In this document: piece after piece, positions 42,793 through 52,064 of the stretch
How the letters are laid out: each line of letters starts with the position of its first letter
How positions within the stretch are numbered: position 1 is the stretch's first letter
Origin: Lwoffella lincolnii
GTDB taxonomy: Bacteria; Pseudomonadota; Gammaproteobacteria; Pseudomonadales; Moraxellaceae
Reading direction: 5' to 3'
NCBI RefSeq assembly: GCF_002014765.1
Contig: NZ_MUYT01000006.1
Coordinates: 1-63,333 of the forward strand
Length of the DNA: 63,333 nucleotides
The notes under the pieces: model-generated
What the model saw: the letters and a program-made list of their open reading frames with translations, nothing else
What the model was told of the DNA's origin: nothing
Databases searched by the model: none
Program-made: the position numbers and the translations under genes

Positions 42793-43581
42793 CTACTTTA
42801 TCGCCATTATTTTTCTATACAAATCATCAAAGGCTTTGATATTTTCTGAGCTTTCTGAAAGAGTACGCATATACAAGTCAACATCTTCATATTTAATTTT
42901 CAAAAACTCATCAAAAAATGATTTACCACGCCTGATGTTTGTATTTTCTGGAACATAAATATTTCCCTTCATTTTCTTGTTATTAAAAAAGAAAAGTATC
43001 GGTTTAATTTGTGTGTTTGGAAGTTCACGAACCAAATAAGCATATGTTTTAATGAATTTTCTGTTTATATCAACAAATTTTCCCGTATCGTGGTCATCAT
43101 TGTATTTGACTTCCAAATAATAAACGATACCTGTTTCTTTATTTTTAAATAAAATATCAATATCATGACTGATTGAAGAAAGATTTAAATCATCATCATT
43201 TTTAATTTCATTTAAAAGTTTTAGAAATTCTTCATCAAGATTGATTATATTGCTATACTGGCATAAACTTATGAACTGGTCTATTCGATTGTCATTTTGT
43301 GCGGATAATTGAAATTTATTGCTTTTTTTGCCACTATAATCTTCTAGAATTTCATATCTACCGTCAGATTTTATTAGAAGAGTCATAAACTCTTCTAAAA
43401 AGTTCCCAAATTGGATATTCATACTTTGTAATATACCACCAAAAATACGGTAATTTCTTGGTATAAAATGTATTTTTAGTTCATGCTTTTTAATCAAATT
43501 TTTTAGTTTATTTTCACTACTGCTATTGATTAAAATATTAGAAACCGCTTGGTTTATTAGGTCTGAAATTTCATTATTCAT
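42793..43581 (-). CDS. HinfI-like type II restriction endonuclease (predicted GANTC)
   Basis: The 262-residue protein resembles R.HinfI as I recall it (for example LKIHFIPRNYRIFGGILQSM and IQFGNFLEEF), and the length is the same. A PD-(D/E)xK-type nuclease core is visible as SHDIDILFKNK and YYLEVKYND. It would cut unmethylated GANTC sites. The ATG at 43581 overlaps the end of the methyltransferase gene (ATGAATAA), so translation is probably coupled. An earlier in-frame ATG at 43611 is less likely. The gene is visibly richer in A+T than its neighbours. Possible truncation is discussed in the findings. Confidence 0.88.
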   Translation of the reverse strand: MNNEISDLINQAVSNILINSSSENKLKNLIKKHELKIHFIPRNYRIFGGILQSMNIQFGNFLEEFMTLLIKSDGRYEILEDYSGKKSNKFQLSAQNDNRIDQFISLCQYSNIINLDEEFLKLLNEIKNDDDLNLSSISHDIDILFKNKETGIVYYLEVKYNDDHDTGKFVDINRKFIKTYAYLVRELPNTQIKPILFFFNNKKMKGNIYVPENTNIRRGKSFFDEFLKIKYEDVDLYMRTLSESSENIKAFDDLYRKIMAIK

Positions 43582-44671
43582 GGGGTTTGCCTGATTGGTT
43601 GGTGTATTCATATCTTAAACTATCAAGGGTAATAAAATTACCATCTCTAAACAAATAAAAATAATCCCAGCCGTTATTATTTATTTTCTTTAGATGTTTG
43701 GCACTCATTTTATGTATTGACAAGGTTTCTTCATTATCTTTTACATTACCGTCTTGGGTAACAATACAAATTTCATTTTTATTTTTATCAAATAAAGTTT
43801 GTCCAACACTCAAAAAATTAGATTCAATAAGTGTTTTCATTGGTACTTTTGGAGGTTTTGTCTCCAAAGAAAGCAGTTCAATATCGCTAGGTTTTGGCTT
43901 GATTTCTCTAAGCCTTTTTTCGGCTATATCAATGTATTTTTGTTCTCGCTCAATCCCGATATAATTGCGTCCCAATGCTTTAGCCACCGCCCCAGTTGTC
44001 CCCGTTCCAAAAAATGGGTCTAGCACGACATCATTTGGTTTTGAAGATGATAAAATCACCTTGTAAAGTAGGGCTTCAGGCTTCTGTGTGGAATGGGCTT
44101 TTTTACCATCTTCCCCTTTAATTCTTTCACTTCCTGTACATAATGATATTTGCCAAATACTGCGTTCTTGCTTGTCATCATTTAAATGTTTCATTGTTTT
44201 GTAATTAAAAGTAAATTTATTTTTTTTGCCTTTTGAACACCATAGCATGGTTTCGTGAGCATTACAAAATCTTGTACCGCCAAAGTTTGGAACTGGATTT
44301 GTCTTATTCCAAATCACATCATTTAAAATCCAAAAATCTAAATTCTGCATGATATGGCCGATTCGATAAATATTCTGAAATGAGCCGATAACCCAAATAG
44401 AGCCAGTAGGTTTAAGGATTCTTTTGCATTCTTTTAGCCATGATTCACAAAAAGAATCGTATTCTGAAAAATCATTAAACTTATCCCACGCATCATCAAC
44501 GCCTGCAAATTTATCCCCATTAGTGCGTAATAATTCACCCTCTGTCTGCATAAAATAAGGAGGGTCAGCAAAGATTAAATCAATACTTTCACTTGGCACA
44601 GTTGTTAATTGCTCAATACAATCGCCTTTTAAAATGGTATTGAGTAAATTATTAACAATTTCTTTTTTCAT
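43574..44671 (-). CDS. HinfI-like adenine DNA methyltransferase (predicted GANTC)
   Basis: The 365-residue beta-class N6-adenine methyltransferase has motif IV FADPPYFM at about residues 35-41 and the SAM-binding DPFFGTGTTGAVAKALG near 217, the order typical of the beta class. The start DLIFADPPY, FRICNAHETMLW-like FCNAHETMLWCSK and NFGGTRF match M.HinfI closely, as does the C-terminal RAMA-like domain (VGQTLFDKNKNEICIVTQDG, also found in CcrM). It protects GANTC from the adjoining nuclease. It starts 60 bases after ftsI. The upstream gap is AT-rich and could hold its own promoter. Confidence 0.93.
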   Translation of the reverse strand: MKKEIVNNLLNTILKGDCIEQLTTVPSESIDLIFADPPYFMQTEGELLRTNGDKFAGVDDAWDKFNDFSEYDSFCESWLKECKRILKPTGSIWVIGSFQNIYRIGHIMQNLDFWILNDVIWNKTNPVPNFGGTRFCNAHETMLWCSKGKKNKFTFNYKTMKHLNDDKQERSIWQISLCTGSERIKGEDGKKAHSTQKPEALLYKVILSSSKPNDVVLDPFFGTGTTGAVAKALGRNYIGIEREQKYIDIAEKRLREIKPKPSDIELLSLETKPPKVPMKTLIESNFLSVGQTLFDKNKNEICIVTQDGNVKDNEETLSIHKMSAKHLKKINNNGWDYFYLFRDGNFITLDSLRYEYTNQSGKPHE

Positions 44672-44731
44672 GGTTTATAAACTCTTAATTCTAGGAATGT
44701 TTTTTTATGCTATTATGGATTTAATTGCTCA

Positions 44732-46960
44732 TCATGATGAGGTTGTGGCGGATTTTAATGGTTTGTCATATGGCACATCATACAGGCGTAAGGCTTCTTG
44801 CATGACGTTATGAAAGACAGGAGCGGCTACTTGACCTGCATAGTGTTGCTTTTGTGGGTTCTCTACTGAGATGACCACCGCCAAACGTGGGTTAGACACA
44901 GGAGCAACGCCAGCAAAAACGGTGCGATACTGGTCGCTAAAATACCCCCCTTTTGGGTTAACACGGCGTGATGTGCCAGACTTGCCTGCCACTCGATAAC
45001 CATCAATGGCAGCTGATGTTGCTGTTCCTCCTGGTAGGGTAACTGCTTCCATCATATCAACAATGGCGTTGGCATCGGCACGGCTGATGACTTGTGTTGG
45101 GCTTAGTGCCATTTTGGGCTTGTCTTGTTTTGGCTGATATGGGGTTGTGTTCGATGTGTTTTGAGATGGGTCAGATTTAATCAGGCTAAGTGGCACTTTA
45201 ATGCCACCATTACCTAATGTGGCATAGGCTTGAGCCAATTGTGCTAAGGTAACTTCTAACCCATAACCATAGCTGACTGTGGCACGGCGGGCGGTTTCGT
45301 TATCCTTGGGGATAACAACCGTGCCTTTTTGTTCACCAGGAAAGTTTAAGGCTGTTTTTTGCCCAAAACCAAATTTATGTTGCATGTTACTGATGGCATC
45401 ACTGGGTAACGATAGGGCAATTTTGGTGGAAGCAACATTACTGGATTTTTGTAATAGTGTGGCAAAGCTGATTGTGCCAAGATTGCCATGATCATTAATC
45501 GTATGTCCTTTAATGCGAATAAAGCCTGGTGATGTATCAATCAGCGAATCTTTGTGATATTTATCTGACGCCAATGCCGCAGCAACAGTAAATGGTTTCA
45601 TCACCGACCCTGGCTCAAAGCTGTCTAATAAGGCTCGGTTACGTTGACTTTCTCCTGTCATCTCAGATAAGTTGTTGGCATTAAAAGATGGCCATGACGA
45701 TAACCCCAATATTTCACCAGTCTTGATGTCGACCACAATGCCCGTTGCCCACATGGCTTGCTGGTATTTGCCGACTGCTTCAAGCTCTTTATATAACAGA
45801 TATTGTAAGCGAGAATCGATGGTTAAGGTAACATCTTGCCCTGCCACCTCTGGTTCAATCTGTGCCACTTCTTGCAACGTGTTGCGTTTGCCATCTTTGA
45901 CCACCAATACCTTGCCTGCTTTACCAGCCAGTACGTCATCATACTGGCGTTCGATACCTGCCCGTCCTCGATAGCCACTTTTGGGATCGCTTGCACTTTC
46001 TGCCATAAAGCCTATGAGCTGTGCGTTGGGCTGTGATTGTGGGTAATAACGGCGTGTGAGCCTATCTTCATATACGCCATAAAACTTTAAATCAGTAACG
46101 CTTTTGGCAATTTCTGGGGTAACTTTGTTAAACAACAAAAAATAATGTGACCCTGCCCCTGATGGTAAGGCAGATTTAACCGCATCATCGTCATGCACAT
46201 CAATGTCATCACGCAGATTGACGCTTTTTTTTAGGGCATTGACATCGACTTTGGCGGCGGTTGCTAAGTTGTTTAAATCCATCTGTTGCATTTTTTTGGC
46301 TAAGTTATTTTTGGTTTCGCCAGGTTTGCTGTCAATCCATTGTTTTTTGAGTTCATAAAAATCACGGGCATAGTCGTGGGGGCTAAAATATACCGTAGAC
46401 AGTGGGGCACTGATTGCCAAAGGGTATCCGTTGCGGTCAACAATCATTCCTCGATAGACGGTTTGTGTGCTGACACTGTGAATAAGTTGGTTGCCTTTGT
46501 CTTGATAAAACTTGGGGTTGATGACTTGCAGATAAAATGCCTTGCTGATTAAGATGGCAAACAGCAACGCGCTGACTCCCCACATAAAATAAAAGCGGAA
46601 TTTATCAGTTTGATGGTTGCCTAAGGTAGATGCTCCTGATGACTCATATATGAACCAACGAGCCAACCGTCCTCGCTTGTCATCAGCGTGCTTGTTTTTT
46701 TTACGTTTTGTCAGACGAGCGTCATTGGTTGGTTCACGTTTGACTTTATTTAGCCAAGAGATTTTTGTATTTGTCTTATTTTGAGAACTTGTCTGTGTTT
46801 GTTTTGTTCCTGTTTGTTTAGCCCCTGTTGGTGATGTTGATGGTGAGTTTCGCTTCAAAAGTTTGGTTACTTTGGTTGCTTTTGCTGTTTGGTTGGCTGG
46901 TTTTTTGTGGGTATGGCTTATTTTGCCATTTGGGTTTGTGGGTTGCTTTGCCATGGTCAT
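44732..46960 (-). CDS. ftsI: Peptidoglycan D,D-transpeptidase FtsI (PBP3)
   Basis: FtsI crosslinks septal peptidoglycan. The catalytic serine lies in FEPGSVMKPFT, SxN in KSSNVASTK and the KSGT box in VAGKSGTSRRVNP. The transmembrane helix is at about 130-150 (WGVSALLFAILISKAFYLQV). Before it there is a basic, low-complexity cytoplasmic tail of about 125 residues, much longer than the about 20-30 usual in this family. The gene overlaps ftsL by 4 bases. The 742-residue total is about 150 over the norm. Confidence 0.94.
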   Translation of the reverse strand: MTMAKQPTNPNGKISHTHKKPANQTAKATKVTKLLKRNSPSTSPTGAKQTGTKQTQTSSQNKTNTKISWLNKVKREPTNDARLTKRKKNKHADDKRGRLARWFIYESSGASTLGNHQTDKFRFYFMWGVSALLFAILISKAFYLQVINPKFYQDKGNQLIHSVSTQTVYRGMIVDRNGYPLAISAPLSTVYFSPHDYARDFYELKKQWIDSKPGETKNNLAKKMQQMDLNNLATAAKVDVNALKKSVNLRDDIDVHDDDAVKSALPSGAGSHYFLLFNKVTPEIAKSVTDLKFYGVYEDRLTRRYYPQSQPNAQLIGFMAESASDPKSGYRGRAGIERQYDDVLAGKAGKVLVVKDGKRNTLQEVAQIEPEVAGQDVTLTIDSRLQYLLYKELEAVGKYQQAMWATGIVVDIKTGEILGLSSWPSFNANNLSEMTGESQRNRALLDSFEPGSVMKPFTVAAALASDKYHKDSLIDTSPGFIRIKGHTINDHGNLGTISFATLLQKSSNVASTKIALSLPSDAISNMQHKFGFGQKTALNFPGEQKGTVVIPKDNETARRATVSYGYGLEVTLAQLAQAYATLGNGGIKVPLSLIKSDPSQNTSNTTPYQPKQDKPKMALSPTQVISRADANAIVDMMEAVTLPGGTATSAAIDGYRVAGKSGTSRRVNPKGGYFSDQYRTVFAGVAPVSNPRLAVVISVENPQKQHYAGQVAAPVFHNVMQEALRLYDVPYDKPLKSATTSS

Positions 46961-47484
46961 TGCCCTGCCTTTGGTTTGTTGTTGATTGACTGAGCAATGT
47001 TTTGTTGATTTTGGTGGTGTTGGTTTTGGCGGTGTTGATTTTGGTTGGGTGTGGTTGTTTGTGGCATGCCTTTGATGCTGACGGGTTGGACGATGAGTTT
47101 TTCGGACAATTTGGGTGAATACATACGCAACTGGGCCACCGCACGGGCGGCGATTTGTGGGGTGGCACTGAAGGTTTGTTGTTCAATCAATAGGCGTTGG
47201 TGTTCGATTTGTAATTGACTGAGCGTTTTTTCTTTGTTTTTTAGGGTTTGATAATCTTGACGATATTGCATGGTTTGTTCAGCAATGTTGATGCCCGTGC
47301 CAATGATGCCAATGACTAAGGCAATCATTGCCACCAAATAAATGCTCACCCCCCGATAACGGTGTGACAACAAATCGGCAAGGTCAGAACCATCGTGTTG
47401 GGCGTTATGATGGGAGACTTGTGTGTGGGGTTTGTTTGCAAGCCCATCGTATTTAAATGAATGGGTGTGGTGGTGGTTGGTCAT
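46957..47484 (-). CDS. ftsL: Cell division protein FtsL
   Basis: The protein sits between rsmH and ftsI as expected for FtsL, a bitopic protein of the FtsQLB complex. A transmembrane helix lies at about 50-70 (GVSIYLVAMIALVIGIIGTG). A periplasmic coiled-coil heptad region follows (QTLKNKEKTLSQLQIEHQRLLIEQ). The N-terminus is longer than usual, and the C-terminus is an Asn/Gln/His-rich tail (NQNQHRQNQHHQNQQN). Sequence conservation is low in this family, so the call leans on position and topology. Confidence 0.85.
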   Translation of the reverse strand: MTNHHHTHSFKYDGLANKPHTQVSHHNAQHDGSDLADLLSHRYRGVSIYLVAMIALVIGIIGTGINIAEQTMQYRQDYQTLKNKEKTLSQLQIEHQRLLIEQQTFSATPQIAARAVAQLRMYSPKLSEKLIVQPVSIKGMPQTTTPNQNQHRQNQHHQNQQNIAQSINNKPKAGQ

Positions 47485-47586
47485 GGTGTGGGGTTACTCA
47501 ATAACATCTCAACGGCTGTTTGGTTATTTTGAAAAAATGGGCTGATGGGCTGTTTTAAAAATGGGTTGTTTTAAAAAACTGTCAAA

Positions 47587-48669
47587 TCACCCCATCTGAT
47601 GGCGGACATCAGAACGCACCGCAAACCGCAACCAAGCACTTCTGGCTCTGGGATTGGTGTGCATTTCTTGGCGACTTGGGGCAATGCGTTTGGGTTTGGC
47701 AAAGTACTTTGGACGTTTTGGGGGTATGGGTAAGATGGTATCTTCAAGGTATTGCCCCTTGCTGTGGTTTTGCAAAAACTGCTTGATGCGTCTGTCTTCT
47801 AATGAATGAAAACTGATGACTGCCAGCCGTCCACCTGTGTTTAATGCCTGTATGCTTTGGTGCAAAAATGTGTCAATATCACCAAGCTCATTATTAATAA
47901 AAATTCGCATCGCCTGAAAACTTTGTGTGGCAGGGTGTTTGCCTTTTTGCCAGTTAGGGTGAACCTGTTTGATGACTTCAGCAAGCTCAAGTGTTGATGA
48001 ATAGCTATCCATTTGTTTAATCGCTTTGGCAATACGGCGACTGTGGCGTTCTTCACCGTATTCATACAGTATGTTTGCCAGTGTTGTCTCATCTACTGAT
48101 GATAGCCATTCTCCCACTGACTGCCCTTGACTGGTGTCCATTCGCATGTCCACCGCCCCATCACGCATAAAACTAAAGCCACGACTGGCATCATCAAGCT
48201 GGGGCGATGACACCCCCAAATCCGCCATGATGCCATCGACATGCTCAATGCCCAGTCGTTGTAACTGTTGGGTTAAATGAGCAAAGCTGTCATGTATCAC
48301 CTTCACTCTGGGGTCATGACCAGCCAATGCCTGTGCCACTGCAATCGCTTCTGGGTCTTTATCAAACACCAATAAACGAGCATCGTCATGTAAATGCTTT
48401 AATAACAAACGGCTATGCCCACCACGCCCAAAAGTTGCATCAACAAATGTCCCTGTGGCTAAATTGGCATGTGCCAAATCATTCACCCCAAGCACTGCTG
48501 CCACCGTCTCTGACAACAACACACTTTTGTGCGTAAAATCTTTGTGAGCAAAATTGTGAACAAAATCATCGCTGACATCCTTGCCAGTCAAGCAGGCATC
48601 GTCAGTTAGGCAATCATTAGGCAAGTGGTCATTCATCGCAGAACACACATCAAAATCAGGCAGGCACAT
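47587..48669 (-). CDS. rsmH: 16S rRNA (cytosine(1402)-N(4))-methyltransferase RsmH
   Basis: RsmH methylates C1402 in the decoding centre of 16S rRNA. Motifs are HKSVLLSETVAAVL, GTFVDATFGRGGHSRLLL (SAM site), GIMADLGVSSPQLDDASRGFSF, MRMDTSQG and AVISFHSLEDRRIKQF. A 45-residue N-terminal extension precedes the usual start region. An in-frame ATG at 48636 is an alternative. No mraZ gene precedes it, unlike in many dcw clusters. It is divergent from gltX. Confidence 0.94.
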   Translation of the reverse strand: MCLPDFDVCSAMNDHLPNDCLTDDACLTGKDVSDDFVHNFAHKDFTHKSVLLSETVAAVLGVNDLAHANLATGTFVDATFGRGGHSRLLLKHLHDDARLLVFDKDPEAIAVAQALAGHDPRVKVIHDSFAHLTQQLQRLGIEHVDGIMADLGVSSPQLDDASRGFSFMRDGAVDMRMDTSQGQSVGEWLSSVDETTLANILYEYGEERHSRRIAKAIKQMDSYSSTLELAEVIKQVHPNWQKGKHPATQSFQAMRIFINNELGDIDTFLHQSIQALNTGGRLAVISFHSLEDRRIKQFLQNHSKGQYLEDTILPIPPKRPKYFAKPKRIAPSRQEMHTNPRARSAWLRFAVRSDVRHQMG

Positions 48670-48911
48670 TTTGGCTAAAATTTATACAACCTACTATTAT
48701 GACGCACAATTATCATTGGTCAAGAGTAAATGGTGAATTTTATGGTGATAATCTGAACAAAAACAGGTTTTGGCAAGCAAACATGAAATTATCTTACGAA
48801 ACCAGTATAATAAAGCCATCACGCTTGTTTTTAACCAATTCATGTTTTTAACCAATTCAATGTCAGTAAACCAACTTTAACAACCCAATTTTAACAAACC
48901 AAAGAGCCATC

Positions 48912-50450
48912 ATGTCCACACTTGCCAACCAACCCAATCAGCAACCAGCCACTGTCAATCACCGTCCTGTCCGAACCCGCATCGCCCCAAGTCCGACAGG
49001 ATTTCCACATGTGGGAACGGCGTATATTGCCTTATTTAATTTGGTATTTGCCAAAGCTTATGGTGGTGAATTTATTTTACGCATCGAAGACACCGACCAA
49101 ACTCGCTCAACCAGCCAATCAGAACAGATGATTTTAGATGCCCTAAAATGGGTTGGGCTTGAGTGGTCAGAAGGTCCTGACGTGGGAGGTCCACACGCTC
49201 CTTATCGCCAAAGTGAGCGTCGTGATATTTATAAGCAGTATGCCGAAAAATTGTTGAATGATGGACATGCGTTTCGTTGTTTTTGCACCCCACAAGAACT
49301 CGATGCCATGCGTGCTGAACAAATGGCAAAAGGTGAAGCCCCTCGCTATGACGGACGCTATGCCCATTTATCCAAAGAAGAATCGGACAAACTTGCCGAA
49401 TCAGGCAAACCTTTTGTTATCCGTATGCGTGTGCCAAGCGAAGGCAATTGCACCTTTGATGACATACTCCGTGGGCAAGTAACCATTCCTTGGGAACAAG
49501 TGGATATGCAAGTGTTGCTAAAAACGGACGGCATGCCAACTTATCATCTTGCCAATGTGGTCGATGATTATTTGATGCAGATTAGCCATGTCATTCGTGG
49601 TGAAGAGTGGATCAGCTCTGCACCCAAACATCAGTTGTTGTATCAATACTTCGGTTGGGAAATGCCTGTTTTGTGCCACATGCCTTTATTGCGTAATCCT
49701 GATAAATCCAAGTTGTCTAAGCGAAAAAACCCCACATCCATCACCTATTATCGAGATGCAGGATTTTTACCACAAGCCTTGCTTAATTATTTGGGTCGTA
49801 TGGGATATTCATTGCCATCTGAACAAGAAAAATTTAGTCTAGATGAGATGATTGATGGTTTTGATATTAAACGAGTGTCATTGGGTGGACCCATCTTTGA
49901 TACTGACAAGTTAAGCTGGCTTAATGGCGAATATCTGCGTGAGCTGACCCCAGAACAGCTAAAAAATAAAATCCTAAACTGGGCAAATGATAGCGATAAA
50001 CTGACCGCCATCGCCGCCGCCATTCAACCACGCATTCATTTGCTCTCTGATGCGGTTAATTGGGCAGGGTTTTATTTTCAAAATCTGCCGACCATCACAG
50101 CGGGCGATTTTGAGCATAAAACCTTAAGCCAAGAGCAAATTATGGACATCTTACAACTTGCCACATGGCAACTTGAATCCTTGCCAATATGGACAGAAGA
50201 CAACATATTTGCCACCTTAAAAGGACTGAGTGGGGCATTGGACATCAAATTGCGAGACATGATGGCCCCGTTTTTTGTGGCGATTGCAGGCAGTGCTTCA
50301 TCTACCCCTGTGATGAACGCCATGTTTGTCATCGGTGCAGACATGACACTGGTACGCTTGCGTCATGCCATCGACGTGCTTGGCGGGTTGGGTAAAAAGA
50401 AACTCAAAAAATTAGAAAAACAAGCAAGCGAGATGGGGACATTTGTGTGA
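48912..50450 (+). CDS. gltX: Glutamate--tRNA ligase
   Basis: The class I synthetase has 512 residues. The HIGH box is PSPTGFPHVGTAYIALFN near residues 28-45, with EDTDQTRS after it, and the KMSKS box is DKSKLSKRKNPTS. The long start MSTLANQPNQQP is low-complexity. AAAGAG lies before the ATG. murF follows after 96 bases on the same strand. Confidence 0.95.
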   Translation: MSTLANQPNQQPATVNHRPVRTRIAPSPTGFPHVGTAYIALFNLVFAKAYGGEFILRIEDTDQTRSTSQSEQMILDALKWVGLEWSEGPDVGGPHAPYRQSERRDIYKQYAEKLLNDGHAFRCFCTPQELDAMRAEQMAKGEAPRYDGRYAHLSKEESDKLAESGKPFVIRMRVPSEGNCTFDDILRGQVTIPWEQVDMQVLLKTDGMPTYHLANVVDDYLMQISHVIRGEEWISSAPKHQLLYQYFGWEMPVLCHMPLLRNPDKSKLSKRKNPTSITYYRDAGFLPQALLNYLGRMGYSLPSEQEKFSLDEMIDGFDIKRVSLGGPIFDTDKLSWLNGEYLRELTPEQLKNKILNWANDSDKLTAIAAAIQPRIHLLSDAVNWAGFYFQNLPTITAGDFEHKTLSQEQIMDILQLATWQLESLPIWTEDNIFATLKGLSGALDIKLRDMMAPFFVAIAGSASSTPVMNAMFVIGADMTLVRLRHAIDVLGGLGKKKLKKLEKQASEMGTFV

Positions 50451-50546
50451 GCGGACGTGATTGATGATAACAATGACGTGAATGTTAAAAACGTGAATGT
50501 TAAAAACATCAGATGGTCAACATAATCATAATAAGGACAATGCCCT

Positions 50547-52043
50547 ATGACGAAAACCGATGGTCAATACGCCAATCAGCAACTTGCCAATCAGCAATTG
50601 AATGGTCAGAAACACACCAAACAAAACACCATGAACAGTCAAGGGTTGTATATTTGGCAAGCAGATAATCTACTCACTGCCACCAAAGCGATGAATGGCA
50701 AATGGCTGACTGCCGATGACACAATGCCATCTTTTGCCAGTGGTCGTATTTCAACAGACACTCGCACACTACAGACGGGTGATGTTTTTTTGGCGTTATC
50801 AGGTAATAACTTTGATGGGCATGATTATATCAATAGGGCAGTCAGTCTTGGGGCAGTGGCTGTCATTGTTGAGCGTCCGAGTTCCATCAATATTCCCCAG
50901 TTGGTCGTTGAAGACACTCGCATTACCCTAGGTTTGTTGGCGGCTCATCGCCGTATGGCTCATCGTGGTGTTACCATCATCGCCATCACAGGCTCAAGTG
51001 GTAAAACCACGTGTAAAGAGATGCTTGGTAGTATTTTTAGCCGTCTTGCTCCGACTTTAATTACTCGTGGTAATCTTAATAATGATTTGGGCGTACCCAT
51101 GATGCTCCTAGAATTATCCGACCAACATAAATATGCAATACTAGAGCTTGGGGCAAATCACATTGGTGAGATTGCTTACACCAGCAATATTGTCCGTCCT
51201 GATGTGGCTTGTGTGCTGAATGTTGGGACGGCACATTTGGGCGAGTTTGGCAGTCGTCAAGGTATTTGTCAAACCAAAGCTGAGATTTATCATACTTTAA
51301 GCGACAAACAACATGCCATTGTCCCCGATAAAGATGACTTTAGTCATGAATTACGTAAAGTCGCTGAACAACATACCAGCCATGTCATCGGTTTTGGCAA
51401 CACAGACATCAGTGCCAGTCACTTGGAAGTTGAGCCAGAACGCAGTGAATTTATGTTGCATTTTGGGCATTTTACTCATCACGTAAAACTGCCTTTATCT
51501 GGTGAACATAATGTCAATAATGCCTTAGCCGCTGCTGCTTGTGCTTATGCTGTGGGTATTGACATCGCAGACATCATCATAGGCCTTGAGCAGACCCGCC
51601 CACCAAAAGGCCGTTTAAGCAGTCAGTTACTTGGCAAACATCGCTTGATTGATGACACCTATAACGCCAATCCCCATTCTGTTCGTGTTGCTGCCAAAGT
51701 ATTGGCATCGCAAACAGGGGATAAGATTTTGGTATTGGGCGACATGGGCGAGCTTGGCAAGGCAGCAGTTGCCGAACACCAAGCTTTAGGACGCACCATT
51801 GCCACTGTTGGTATTGATGCCTTATTTGCCGTTGGGGAATTTGCCCCATATACCATCAAAGGGGCAAATGAAGTGGGCGGTATCGAGGCGGTTGCTTTTG
51901 ATAATAAAACGGATTTACTCACTGCTTTACAAGCACGCATCAACCAAGAAAAAACCAGCAAAGCCACCTTATTATTTAAAGGCTCACGGCATATGTGCAT
52001 GGAAACCTTGATTGAATCACTGACCAAAGAAAGCGAAGCATGA
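50547..52043 (+). CDS. murF: UDP-MurNAc-tripeptide--D-alanyl-D-alanine ligase MurF
   Basis: MurF adds the D-Ala-D-Ala dipeptide to the peptidoglycan precursor. It has FASGRISTDTRTLQTGDVF, the P-loop AITGSSGKTTCKEML, ELGANHIGEIAYTS, NVGTAHLGEFGS and IDDTYNANPHSV. The first 28 residues are repetitive (ANQQLANQQLNGQ), and a later ATG at 50631 is possible. The first ATG has AGGA upstream and was kept. The gene is not beside murE as in normal dcw clusters but downstream of gltX on the other strand. Confidence 0.94.
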   Translation: MTKTDGQYANQQLANQQLNGQKHTKQNTMNSQGLYIWQADNLLTATKAMNGKWLTADDTMPSFASGRISTDTRTLQTGDVFLALSGNNFDGHDYINRAVSLGAVAVIVERPSSINIPQLVVEDTRITLGLLAAHRRMAHRGVTIIAITGSSGKTTCKEMLGSIFSRLAPTLITRGNLNNDLGVPMMLLELSDQHKYAILELGANHIGEIAYTSNIVRPDVACVLNVGTAHLGEFGSRQGICQTKAEIYHTLSDKQHAIVPDKDDFSHELRKVAEQHTSHVIGFGNTDISASHLEVEPERSEFMLHFGHFTHHVKLPLSGEHNVNNALAAAACAYAVGIDIADIIIGLEQTRPPKGRLSSQLLGKHRLIDDTYNANPHSVRVAAKVLASQTGDKILVLGDMGELGKAAVAEHQALGRTIATVGIDALFAVGEFAPYTIKGANEVGGIEAVAFDNKTDLLTALQARINQEKTSKATLLFKGSRHMCMETLIESLTKESEA

Positions 52044-52064
52044 CTAACCCATGCTCACATTAAA

